In this document: piece after piece, positions 11,454 through 23,046 of the stretch
Layout of the letters: each line of letters begins with the position of its first letter
Position numbering within the stretch: position 1 is the stretch's first letter
Source: Cucumis sativus
Taxonomy: Eukaryota > Streptophyta > Magnoliopsida > Cucurbitales > Cucurbitaceae
Assembly (NCBI RefSeq): GCF_000004075.3
Contig: NC_026656.2
Location: 744,001-808,000 of the forward strand
DNA: 64,000 nt
Reading direction: 5' to 3'
The notes under the pieces: model-generated
Told to the model about the DNA's origin: nothing
Database searches by the model: none
What the model saw: only the letters and a program-made list of their open reading frames with translations
Position numbers and translations under genes: made by a program

Positions 11454-13106
11454 ATGGAGAGTGAGGATGGGCTTGAGCTTAGCTTGGGTCTGTCCCTGGG
11501 TGGAGCTTCTGCCAAGTCTAAAGGTAAAATTACTAGCTCTTCAGGTGCAAATGCTGAGGAAAGCGATAGAGGCAATAAATTGGTGGATGATTTTAAGAGT
11601 TTTCTTCATGGAGATAATCAGAGGCAAGAATCAGACACTGGATCATTCCAAAGTAATTCAATTCCATCTAAAGATAATTTCTTCAATGACCTGTCCAAAG
11701 TTGGTGTAGATGGAGACTCTTCCATCGATTTGAAGAGGAAAGGAGCCTGGATTGAAAGTAATTATGCAGAAGCTGAGGATGAAAATCTGCCGGAGATCGG
11801 CAACAAGCGGAAGTTGCTTTTAATGGAAATGAACAGTCAAAAGAAGCAGGAAAGAGAATCTCATCATGTGGATTTACATGAAAAGGGAAGGGCATCATTC
11901 ATTTCCTCTACCGAAGATGGTTCAACTGCCGAAAAAGGAGATGTAGTAGAGTCTAGAGCTGAAGGTTCGACATCAAGGCTAGCATCAAAACATGATGATA
12001 GCTCGAAACAATGTATAGGAGAAACTAGTTTGACTAAGGGTTCAAAGGATATCTGTGGATTTTCTGATTCAAGTGGTGCAGACTTAAGTAGGCAGAAAAG
12101 GTTTAACAATTCCTCAGTTGGAGTTTCAGACGCTGTTCAAGCCATGAATATGCATAATGTGCCTTTTCCCATATCAGTCAAGGATACTAACAGTCTTGGT
12201 GCACCCAGCACATCTGGTCATTTGCAACTTGGAATTCAGCATGTGCGACCTACTGTAAATGGTGACCGACCAGGGGCTGAACTCATAAACCCTCGAAATT
12301 TGCCTCTTATGGCTGGCATTTCACCACTTCAGATTTCAGCAATGGACAAAGATAAGTCATGGGGATTGGTTTCTCATCCACAAATGATCCATCATCCCTA
12401 TGGTGGTGGTGGTGGTCTTGGTGGTGTATCATCTAGCTCAGGTATAGACATGATTTCGGATCAAAACAATACAGTTTCATTTGCATGTTATTGTTTCAAC
12501 CGATCTAACAAATACATTATTATAAATAGATTTTACGATATGCTCATACGGTGTACACCGTACAAAACTTTCAGTTGGTTACTTATGCTGTCTGTATTTG
12601 TATGCATAGCTCCTGGGCAAGTAACTGGACCTTTTTCATCCGATGGTTTGTTGTATGGAGGGAGGGTGACCGAACTTACTAAAGGCGATAACAAGCAGCC
12701 TGCCATGGAAGAGGGATCCTCTTCTCGAGCGGACCATGCAAAAGGGAGCAGTTCCAACATGAACGCAAAAGACGTATTAGAACGGTCAAAAACAGCCAGT
12801 GTCTCCCTCGATTTTCCAGCTATAAAGCCAGGCATTGCTGCAGACATTGAATTTGGGGGATGTGGTTCATACCCAAACCTTCCTTGGGTTTCCACCACTG
12901 CCCCAGGCCCTACAGGTAAGACAATCTCTGGTGTGACATATAGATTTAATGCAAACCAGATCAAAATTGTTTGTGCTTGCCATGGCACTCACATGTCTCC
13001 TGAAGAGTTCATTCGACATGCCAACGACGAGAGTTTTAGTGCACAGAATGACAATGCTCCCCCAACTATTCCAAATAAAAATCCTGCTGCCTCCGCACAA
13101 AGCTGA
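11454..13106 (+). CDS. NINJA: NINJA, adaptor linking JAZ repressors to TOPLESS (Ninja/AFP family)
   Basis: Start ATG at 11454; two coding exons, 11454-12441 and 12610-13106, with a 168-nt intron between them (donor G|GTATAG, acceptor GCATAG|CT). The spliced product is 494 aa. The N-terminus carries the EAR repressor motif LELSLGLSLGG at residues 7-17, which recruits TOPLESS. A basic stretch (NKRKLLLMEMNSQKK) is a candidate nuclear signal. The C-terminal domain (LPWVSTTAPGPTGKTISGVTYRFN, then IVCACHGTHMSPEEF) is the conserved NINJA/AFP domain C, which binds the TIFY motif of JAZ proteins. The function is repression of jasmonate responses in the nucleus in the absence of hormone. The intron contains no in-frame stop and is a multiple of three, so an unspliced mRNA would still be read through with 56 extra residues. 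Ordinary splicing is the more likely form because the inserted peptide is hydrophobic and unlike the family. Confidence 0.93.
   Translation: MESEDGLELSLGLSLGGASAKSKGKITSSSGANAEESDRGNKLVDDFKSFLHGDNQRQESDTGSFQSNSIPSKDNFFNDLSKVGVDGDSSIDLKRKGAWIESNYAEAEDENLPEIGNKRKLLLMEMNSQKKQERESHHVDLHEKGRASFISSTEDGSTAEKGDVVESRAEGSTSRLASKHDDSSKQCIGETSLTKGSKDICGFSDSSGADLSRQKRFNNSSVGVSDAVQAMNMHNVPFPISVKDTNSLGAPSTSGHLQLGIQHVRPTVNGDRPGAELINPRNLPLMAGISPLQISAMDKDKSWGLVSHPQMIHHPYGGGGGLGGVSSSSGIDMISDQNNTVSFACYCFNRSNKYIIINRFYDMLIRCTPYKTFSWLLMLSVFVCIAPGQVTGPFSSDGLLYGGRVTELTKGDNKQPAMEEGSSSRADHAKGSSSNMNAKDVLERSKTASVSLDFPAIKPGIAADIEFGGCGSYPNLPWVSTTAPGPTGKTISGVTYRFNANQIKIVCACHGTHMSPEEFIRHANDESFSAQNDNAPPTIPNKNPAASAQS
12442..12609 (+). 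other. Stop-free 168-nt intron inside NINJA
   Basis: GTATAG donor, T-rich body and ATAG acceptor. It is AT-richer than the flanking exons and encodes, if read through, a Cys/Phe/Ile-rich hydrophobic stretch (residues 330-385 of the unspliced frame). Splicing joins SSSS to APGQVTGP in phase 1. Confidence 0.8.
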
Positions 13107-15245
13107 TTTGATACCATCTACATTCTTTACGACCTCACTTAAAACAGGATCTTCTCTATAAGTTGTACATCTTTATCCTTGAATTCTAAGGATAGCGTTT
13201 ACGATGTTTGCTTAGAATGAAAATGTCGGGAATCGAAGAAGGGCTAGTAGACAAGGTGGGTTTTGAAGGCACCTGATTGTAATTTATTTACTCGTATGAT
13301 AAGGTAAAGCTGATGGGGCTCAAGTATTTCTGATGTATTTATAATTTAATTATGTATTATAATTCTCATCCTTGAGTTAAATAGTCATATTGACTATTGA
13401 GTTGATTTTCACATCGCTAACTTCTAACAGTCTTTTTCTTGTCGATTAAAATCTATAATTCAAGCAAAGTATGTTGAACAAACTGTTTCTTTTTAATAAA
13501 TATTTTAACAATTAATTCAAGCTTTTTTTTCTTCTTCCACAACTATGTAAAATCTCATTCTTACAAATTCTATGATAGTTGTGTTTATATGTAGTTGAAA
13601 ATAGTAGCAGAAGTTTATTTCTCTGTCTAATTTTCAAAACAATTTTTGATTCAGACCGGCTGGTAGGGACATTTCAACTGAGTTTGTTAAGGCTAAAAAG
13701 AAACTCACTTTTACTTTTTCCCTCGGAATAGTGAATAATTGGTTACTACGGTCTATAATTACATAGCAAGAAAAGATAAAAAAAACAAAAGCGAAAAAAA
13801 TGTTATTCACGTAGTAAATTTCAATTGAACTATTAAAATTTTATACTTTTTGTAAGATAGATGGATAAGTTTGAAATGAGACTTAAGTTTGAAATGAGAC
13901 TTATTTGTGGTGTGATCTATTGAACTTAAGACCAATAAAAAAGATTGAATTGAGGATTTCCGACTCTTAATATCTACTCTTTGCTTCCCACCAGAGATCA
14001 TAATAATAATGATTTTTATTTGAGGCTTTATTTCCAGTTGTAGTTTATTTTGGTTTATGTAGTTTTTCTTTTTTTAGTTGATCATTTTGATATATTCATT
14101 TTAATTTTATTATGATGACTTGTTTAGAAATACTTCAGCAAAATAAAGGCTTTAAAAGATAGTGCCGAGAGGTAGTGGGAAGAAGAAGGGTCTTGAGGTT
14201 GATATTAATTGAAGAAGAAGTCGGGAGGTAGTGCAAATTGAAGTAGAAGCCGTACTATGAAGAATAGGAATAATGAGAATAAGAGTTGCTTAAGAGAAAG
14301 ACAAAGGAATAATAAGAATAAGAGTTGCTTAAAAGAAAGACAAATATTGAGTTGCTTTATTTTCTTTTCCACACTTGTGTTTCTTTTCACTTATCTCTCA
14401 AAATCCTACTATTAATAAACGACAAATGGAATACGACCGTAGGTTGAGTACCTGTTTTTTTTTCTTTTTGTTAAGTCTAGTGTCAAACGTTCGTTTAAAA
14501 CTTATTCATCTGAATTATTATATTTTTTCAATTAATTTTAAAATTACTGTATTTTTCTAATAAGTTTGTCAAACTGATTAAAATAAAATACTCATCTTGT
14601 AAGTACTCAAATAAACAAAAACTAAAAAGTACATGAGATAAGAAAAGTAGTGGAGAGAAATTAAACATGAGGTATTGAATTTAGCTCGGGGAACTATAAA
14701 TAATGCATATTGTTATTTTCTTTTTAAAAATAAGCATTTTTAAAAAATATAGTAAAATGGTGAAATAATTGATAAACAATATTTATGATATGATAAACTT
14801 TTATATTCTATCGATATATTTAATGGGCATTATAGATTTCTATTAATGCTATATTTTATAAATATTCAAGCAATTTTTAAATTGTAAATTTAAAAGTAGA
14901 TTAATGTCACAATTATCGTATTTGTTAATTTCACATTATGGAACAAATGTGTGATGAGTTATTTTTTTTTGATGCAATTTCCCTTTTCAATAATTTGGCT
15001 AAAATATGGTTATATTAATTAAATATTTACAAACAATTTTCTTAAGTTTTAAGCGTGGAGGGAAATTAAGGGTGAGGTGGATGAGTTATTAATATAAATA
15101 GATTTATATAAATCAATTGATTATGTTTCTTCGGTCTGCTTCGCGATCGATTTATTGGCTCGCGGGTTACAGCAGCGCGGATAGAACAACGCGGACACAC
15201 AATACAACTTCAAAGAGAGATAGAAAGAGAGAGAGTTTGTGAAGA
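13107..15245. other. NINJA 3' UTR, then intergenic DNA and glyoxalase I promoter
   Basis: The NINJA 3' UTR probably reaches about 13350-13400. The rest is AT-rich, with a 39-bp direct repeat (14267-14344) and a degenerate copy of the dispersed repeat at about 14760-14890. From about 15120 the DNA becomes GC-richer (cttcgcgatcgatttattgg) and purine-rich before the glyoxalase ATG, as expected of a proximal promoter and leader. No gene was seen. Confidence 0.55.
14267..14344. repeat. Two tandem copies of a 39-bp unit
   Basis: The unit ggaataatgagaataagagt plus ttgcttaagagaaagacaaa occurs at 14267 and again, with a few substitutions, at 14306. It lies in non-coding DNA. Confidence 0.8.
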
Positions 15246-18200
15246 ATGGTGAGGATAACTCCAATGGCTTCCTTCTCCGTTCGCCCTTCTTTATCGGCAT
15301 TTAGGTTCGCCGGATTTTCTCGCTCTGGCCTCTCTCTCTCCTCCTTCAACACTACGCGCAGGATCGCTTTGTTGCAACTTGGCAGTGGTATGAATTTCTC
15401 CGCTTCTCGCTCTCGCTCTATGTTCTTTCGTTGTCGATCCTTAATTTGTTGATTAGCACTATGTTTTATTAATTTTCCATTTCGGTTGACTTCTCCGAGA
15501 TGCTTTTTTGCTATTTTTTTGTGTGGATATCCTCGCTTGCTGTGTACTTCTGTTCATCTCTATTCGATGTCGATTCAGTTTGAATAATATGTTACGTCTT
15601 CTGTAATAGGTAGGGAATTTATTCAGTGGCTCGCTGGCTTAAGATGTAATTGATTGTTGTTGTGAATTGAATTTGGATTACGGTTTGTGACTGTAACGAT
15701 TTTCATTTCATATATGTGGTTTCATCTATGGATTTACTGATTCTCTTTTGGCAACAGTTCGATGAATGTTCAACGTGAACAATTTTGTTCCTAAATTTTA
15801 TCTGTGTTTTTCCAAATTTGTTGAAGTTCTGATACGCATTCGTCTCCATCAATCTCTATCTATTCGTTCCTGAATATTCTTTATCTGTCGATAAGTGTTC
15901 GTCCATAAGAATAATGTTAATGACATGAATTTCCTAACAATTTCATTTACATTTTGTTTTCTTCTGTGTGAACTCATGAACTGTGTTGTAACTTGTAAGT
16001 GAGTTGAATGGAATAATCTGTTTTATATTATCAATAATTTTCAAGTGGTCTTGATATTTGGATACAGATATCGATTTACTTATCCGTCATTTATCTGTTT
16101 ATGGATGTTATCGTCTGTGACAGCCAGTGCTTTGCCGTAACCTTTGTTAATTATTATGCGTTCTTTCTTCACGGTGCTTTTGACATAAATGTCTGGTGGA
16201 TGTTTAGTCCTCGACATCAAAAAATAGTTTCTACGCACCAGTGAGCAGAAAAAAAAATGTTAATGACTCGTTGATAGCTGATAACTGATATAAGGCAACT
16301 GCATGATCATAAGTTGTTTTTACAGCTGTTCCACAGTCGCAATACTTTGGTCTGAAAGCTTTTGATATGTTAAGGGGAGAAGGAAGCAACATAGGGATGA
16401 CTGTAGCTGGAAATGCAGCCCAAGCAAGCACTAGTTCTTCCTCCGAAAATCTCTTAGACTGGGTGAAACAGGACAAGAGAAGAATGCTACATGTTGTCTA
16501 TCGTGTTGGAGATCTAGACAAGACCATAAAGTATGTTTGTTTTAGACAGCACCAATTTAATGCAGGAATAAGATAAGAAATTCTTAAAAGAGAGTGAGAG
16601 AGAGATAAGATGGTGAAGGTTGAAAGACCAAAAACTGATTGTTTGTTGCGCAGATTTTATACAGAGTGCCTTGGAATGAAGCTCCTACGAAAACGTGACA
16701 TACCAGAGGAGAAATACACAAATGCCTTCCTTGGGTTTGGTCCAGAGGATTCCCACTTCGTGATCGAGCTCACTTACAGTAAGATATGACCTATTTAGCA
16801 GCCGTTTGGCTACTTACGTAATTTCAGAAATTTTAGTTTTCTTCTGTACTTCTCTGAAAATGTTGTCTTTAATCGGATTTTTTCCTACAAAGAATTTAGG
16901 ATATACTCGTAGTCTCTAAGTATGTCTAATTATTTTGACTCTGGTTGGTCATTGTTCCAGATTATGGAGTCGACAAATATGATATTGGCACTGCGTTTGG
17001 CCATTTTGGTATTGCGGTTGAAGATGTAAGATCCTTTGTTTGGAATGTTTACTTACAAACCAAAACTTTTGGTATTCCGTATGCTTGTGCAACATTTTAT
17101 TATAAAGGGCTTGGTAATAATTTAAACGAGCAAGCTATTGTTCTTCAATTGTTGTTTCAAAGTCATTAGCATAAAAGATATGTTTCAGATTTAATGGAAA
17201 AATGAGTTCGTTGATAGTATAGCATGTGACATACGTTTATACACACACACACATATATATATTAAAATGTGAAATTTGAGGTAATCTTTTTCCATTGTAG
17301 GGCTGTTTAAATTCTAAACTTGCAAATAATAATTAGGAAAATTGTATTGGGTGACAAATTAGTCTATAGCTATTTTGCAAAAATGTTTTTAAGGTTTGTG
17401 ATTTTGCAAATATAGCAAAAATAATAAAATCCATGTTTTTATATGTGTGGGTTGGGCTTTATTTTTTTTTGTCATTTTCGCAAAAAATAAAGCATGTGTG
17501 CTATAGACTTAATTATTATAACTTGTTTAGACTTAAGTTCTCGTAATAATTATTTGTTATCTTTGATATTTTAGTTGATTCTCTATATTGGATTGGATTA
17601 TAACTCTGGATTGTTTCTTTCTTCCTAAGAATAAGAATCCTTAAATTCGATTTTTGTTTCGGTAAAACTTTTTTCTTTCCTTTTTAATCTTTCGCCAGCA
17701 TGTCTTGGGAAATGCAATTCTCTACTTCGCATGTTTTCTCATGTATGTGCACTTCTGATTGTTTCTTCATAGTTTAACTTAGCTTTTCCTTCACTCTATT
17801 TTCTCTCGTGTTCCTATCCTATCTTATCAGTTTTACTCTTTTGGCCACCTATGCGTGCCAACTGCCCCACTGTCTAGTAAAAAGGACATTAACAACATTT
17901 TCTCTTCAAAAATGGTTTCCATTCTCTTCCTTGATAGGTTTACAAGACCGTAGAACTCATAAAAGCTAAGGGTGGCAAAGTGACCCGAGAAGCTGGCCCC
18001 GTGAAAGGTGGCAGGACCGTTATTGCTTTTGTTGAAGATCCAGATGGTTATAAGTTTGAACTTATTGAAAGAGGACCTACTCCTGAACCTTTATGCCAAG
18101 TAATGCTTCGTGTGGGCGATCTTGATCGCTCAATAGATTTCTATAAGAAGGTAAGATTGTGTACTTGGGATTCTTTCAAATGTAGTTGACAGTCTTTGTT

Positions 18201-21200
18201 TAACTCATTTCTTATTCTCTTCTTCCTTAACTTTCATGAATATCAATGATGTGAGTAATATTTACTGTTGAGCTTTCTTTGAATTTTCTATATAGGCTTA
18301 TGGAATGGAGCTTCTACGTAAACGTGATAATCCAGATTACAAGGTAGAAATCTTATAATTGATTGTAGTTTAGAAGTATTGCACCTAAAATTTCTCGTTA
18401 TATTTGGAAGATAAATTTCCGGTAAGTTGAATATTTTCTTTTTGAAGAAAAATTCAAAATTACAAACGTGTAGAAAAATGTGAATGAAATATTTTAAAGT
18501 GCGTATATTGAAGGAGTTGAATCGTTGGAAGGACTTGTAGAGTCTTCAAAATGTGTTTATTGCAGAAAATAAGTCATTTTTTTAAACACGTTTTTCTTTT
18601 TTAAAATTCTTCCCTCATTTTGAGATCCATCTTTTATGTCAACCTGCATGCCATTAGCTATCTGAATATGGTTGATTTTATCGTGAGTTTCCACCATTTA
18701 TCAACTCTCTTCTTGTTCATTTTTGTACTATTTTTTATCCACATCAATGCCATCATAACTAATTTTAAGCTTGCCGGTTTCTATTACAGCCCTGGACTGG
18801 TTAAACATGTTCCATTGCATTTCATATTCGGATTTATTGTGAGTTTTGTGTGTGTCGGTTAACTTGATGATATGATATGATATACTGATATTATGACTGC
18901 TCTTTTATAGTATACTATAGCAATGATGGGTTATGGTCCGGAAGACAAAAATGCTGTTATGGAGTTGACATATAACTACGGGGTCACGGATTATGAGAAA
19001 GGGAATGCTTATGCACAGGTACTATATTTTTTTTTTCCAATTTTCATCAAATCATTTTTCTTAACAAATCTTCCAAATATTCAGCTCGGTTTGGCAAAAT
19101 AGTATTATAGTTTCAAATTGTTCTTAAATTGTTGATTACTTACTGTCATTATTGATTTCGTGATATCAATAAATGAGATGTTACTGAACTTATAAGTTTA
19201 TAACAAACCAAGACTGATGTCTGTCCTTCTCTGTGAAAAGATTGCTATTGGTACAGACGATGTGTACAGAACTGCAGAAGCAGTGAAACTCAGTGGGGGA
19301 AAGGTCACCCGAGAACCCGGCCCGTTGCCTGGAATTAACACAAAGATTACAGCTTGCTTGGATCCCGATGGTTGGAAGACGGTAAGCTTCTCGAGATAAT
19401 TCACTTTTCATGCCTTCGCTTGCTTATCTTTTACACAAAGTTCTTTTTTTGGCATCTGATTTTAGCGAGCAATGTTTTTCTATCTGCAACGACTTTCGCT
19501 AACTATTAAAAGTAAAATTTAGCAGGAATGACAAAAAAATCATTACAAGAGAAATCTAACTGTTCAGATAAACTAAATAACTAAAACTAACACACCACCA
19601 TCCCAACCCTCTTAAAACATCCGACCTCAAACTGGATTACAAAGTAAAACAAAAAAAAGTTCAGCAAACATATCTTTCAGAGAAATTAATTACTGCAAAT
19701 GTGTCTAGGAAGAACACGCCATGAAGGTGCTGCGAATTTGTTCGATTACTTACTAACAAGAACAAGATTTTTATTTATTATAATGAACTATAAAAGAATA
19801 CAGAGATAAACCCAAGTATAAGGCACTTGGACCCTTCCTTTTGAATACTCTCACCCGAGCCTTAAATCACTCCACAGAATAATCCCCCTCTCTCACTTAT
19901 CCTCCCTCCATTTATAACAAGATGTAACCACACTTACACAATAACTCCTAGTAACTTCCTAAGTATCAAATTACCTTGATACCCCTAACCCTGGTAAACT
20001 CATGTATACTAATCTAAGTATCTAACAGAGTACAATGAGTCAAATCTGTCTCCACGAAAAGCTTTTTCCTTAAATATTTTCTTGAATTTATTTCTAGCTA
20101 AGTCGAAGGCCTTCGCAAAACTAATCCATAAAACCTTCCTGTGCCTACTGAATCCATAACATGTTCAATGCTCCAATATTTAGAGGCCGATTCCCAACCT
20201 AAGCAAATCATACTAATTTTAGGACCCTTCTTTGGAGGCCTACCCACCGTTTCCAGACTTCCTTGAAGTACTAACCAAATTAGATCATTCATTCTCACCT
20301 TCCACAAAGCTTGCACAAACCCTTCTAGACAAAGTTTAATAACCAACTAATTATTTGACGAAAGATTGAACAAGAAATTATGAAAAATTATCTGGATCCC
20401 ATCTCATAGGATCATCCCGGTTAGACTAGATAGTCACAGTTTTTATTAGAAACGTGAAAGATTGTCGGAGAAGTAGGGAAGAATGGTGGATTATTATTCA
20501 CCCTCTTATCCTTCCAAATCCAAGTTTTGGAAGAGTGCTACTTTCCACCACGGTTTTAGAACCTATTTTTCCTTATTTTATGGACTTATCCACCATCTTC
20601 TTTCCCATACTACTTGCTTTGTACCACAAATCGTTAGGTTATTGAACGAACAACCGCGACCATTTCATAATTTCACCTTTTCATTTTCGGTGTTTTGTTC
20701 TCGTGATAGTATTCTATTGAAAATTTAAAGAACAAAGAAGAATGTCTTACCATACAATTCCTGGAAATTTCCTTTTGAGAGCAAAAACTCGTTAAACTAT
20801 ACAATTGTTACATTCTATTCCTTCCAACACCATTTAACAAAACTAAAATTGTTCGGTTAATTTACAACACCCTCCAAAAGTCAAAACTTAACGCATCTTG
20901 TTTTTACTTAACTAATAAAATGTAAACCTATTTAATAATTTGAAAGATTAGAGGCTGTTTGATTTTTAGAGAGAATCTCAACTTGAAATCAACCACCAAA
21001 AAATCATGAGTCAGGCTAAGGTATTTGGGTCTTTAGGTTGAACGTTAGCTATTTGGATGGTTTGGTTTTTGACGAACTCCATTTAAGAGAACTTACTAAA
21101 CAGATTCCAAAATCGTATCTCTCAACCCTAATTTGATAATTGCTTGGGCTTTTTTTTTCATCTATAATTGTAAGTTTATTTGTTTTCCTTTTATAATTTT

Positions 21201-23046
21201 ACTAGAAATTCAAATCCAGGTTTCGGCAAGAATTGAAAAATTAGGACAAAAAATATTATATATAAAACATTTTTTAAAATAGTATAATAGATTAAAAATT
21301 TTACAAGCTATAGTAAAAATTTTATCTCTAAAAATTTTATCTCTATCTATCAACGACATTAATAGAAATATTAATATCTATTATTGATAGAATTTAAAAT
21401 TTTTTCATAAATATCGTGTCCTCGTGTAGAACATCTATATGAAAGTTATTTGATTTTGTTATGAAAGTTATTTGATTTTGTTATGTCGTTATCTAACACA
21501 ATTTCAGATCAGGAACCTTTTTTATTATTATCATCATATTATTATTATTATCATTATTTATTTATTTAGATCAGAAACTTCTCTCTCTTGGGAACAACCA
21601 GAGCCCTTTTTTTAAGCTTCTTGAAAAACTAAGGTCGTAGCCATTCCAGTTCTTTTTTCTGTTTTTCAAATTATCGTTTATAAAAATCAAGTTTGGTATT
21701 GATTTTGTTTCTAAAAACCATATATTTTTTAAAGCTTTTTTTTTCATTCGCAATTTTCTTTCACCATTTTCTTTCACAATTTTAAGAGAGTTTCATTTTC
21801 ATTTTTCCAAATAATTTTAAAAATAAGTTTCTTGATTTAAAAAAAGTGAATTAGTTAACAAGAAACAAATGTTTTATTAAATAGACCCTAAATTTGTGCG
21901 GTAATTTTTGCTACAAACATTAACAATCTACCGTGCTAACAACATTTTCATTGTTGTTTTTAGTGGAGAATATATCAACACTAAAATTGTAAAAATTAGG
22001 ATGCTTAGAATCATTAAAATGCAACAGAAAATCACCTTTTGATCGACGATTTTCCTAACTAGGCAGGGAATGGTTTCAAGTTTGCCTATTTAACCTGAAC
22101 TGTAGAATGTGTCTTTGGAATATAATAGATCAACCTCTTCGATAGATAAATGTAAACCATACTTTTAAAAAAATTAATTTTAAAATTTATAAGACATTGA
22201 ATATTTTATAAAAAAAATTGTCAAAAATATGATATTTTATTTTGATTTTATTCCGTGTTTAGTGTTAAATAGAGTGATTCTTCTATTTTTGAAAAACTTG
22301 AATATTTTATTTAGAAATTATTACAAGAAAATAAAATAAAAATAGTCAAAAACAACAAATTTTATCCAAATATTTATAATATTTAGCAATTCTTTTCATA
22401 TTTTATCTTAGATATGTTTTCATGGGATAAAGTCTATTCTATTCAAGTTGTAAATATTTTAATTTATTTTGTTATTTTGAAAAATGTGTCAAAAGAAAAG
22501 AAATTATAAAATCCAAAAAAATGTCCCAAAAGAAGTTTGTTGAAAGTTTTCATTGATAAAATGTTATTTGGGTGAGAATGGAGAGTAGAAATAATAGAAG
22601 CTAAAGAAACTTCAGTGAATGAATGAAAAGGTCTGAAAAAATATTTAATTATCTAAATACCTAAAATGAAAATTATTATAAGTGATAAAATTATTAAAAA
22701 TAGTTACAAAATATAGTACAATTTAAGACTATCATCTGTTAAGTTGTGCTACCAAAAAGTTGGCAATTTTCCCCATATTTTCAAGAACAGAATATTTTTG
22801 TTCTAAAAATTCTAAAAAAATGTCTTGGTGAAAACTTGAGCTTAAAAAAATTTAAACCAGTTTTTTAAAAACGCATTTTGTTTCAATTTAAAGTTCCTCT
22901 TGCATTTCTTTTTTAAATGTAACAGAGAAAAGAACAATAGATAAAACTTAAAAAAGTTCACGACGGTAATTTTATTTACCTGTTTTCTTGCTTCTATTGT
23001 GCAGGTGTTCGTAGATAACGTTGATTTCCTCAAGGAGCTGGAATAA
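15246..23046 (+). CDS. GLX1: Lactoylglutathione lyase (glyoxalase I), plastid-targeted two-domain form
   Basis: Nine exons: 15246-15387, 16326-16530, 16654-16778, 16961-17025, 17938-18150, 18296-18343, 18911-19018, 19241-19381 and 23005-23046. All junctions are GT-AG and in frame, giving 362 aa. Glyoxalase I converts the methylglyoxal-glutathione hemithioacetal to S-lactoylglutathione, the first step of methylglyoxal detoxification. The first 60 or so residues are Ser/Arg-rich with few acids, as in a chloroplast transit peptide; a second ATG at codon 7 (MASFSVRP) is an alternative start. Two VOC domains follow. Domain 1 keeps the metal-ligand pattern: His in [16 protein letters not shown], Glu in FVIELTYNYG, His in GHFGIAVED, Glu in YKFELIERG. 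Domain 2 has Gln in place of both His ligands ([16 protein letters not shown]) and ends in [16 protein letters not shown], so domain 1 is probably the main active half. The next gene to the right is convergent. Confidence 0.95.
19739..20027 (-). mobile_element. Solo-LTR-like repeat inside the glyoxalase I intron
   Basis: Read on the minus strand it begins TGTTAGATACTTAG, has a TATA-like TTATAAATGGAGGGAG about 105 bp in, a GC-richer purine-rich body, a poly(A)-like AATAAATAAAAATC near its end, and can be closed at GAACA. This is the layout of a retrotransposon LTR. No primer-binding site, polypurine tract or matching target-site duplication was found at these borders, so the ends and the class are uncertain. 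Confidence 0.45.
20098..20346 (-). pseudogene. Open reading frame fragment next to the LTR-like repeat, probably transposon-derived
   Basis: An 82-codon open frame encodes [20 protein letters not shown] and ends in [13 protein letters not shown]. It is on the same strand as the LTR-like repeat and about 70 bp upstream of it, within an intron of a gene on the other strand. I do not recognise the family. It is too short and isolated to be a host gene, and a decayed element or gag/ORF1 remnant is the best guess. Confidence 0.3.

Larger units (their letters stand above)
19382..23004 (+). other. Long last intron of glyoxalase I (3.6 kb)
   Basis: It separates exon 8 from the 42-nt final exon and is far longer than the other introns of the gene. 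It contains an LTR-like repeat and an adjoining foreign-looking open frame (19739-20346), and degenerate dispersed-repeat copies near 21265-21420 and 22330-22480. Growth by insertion is the likely cause. Confidence 0.8.
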
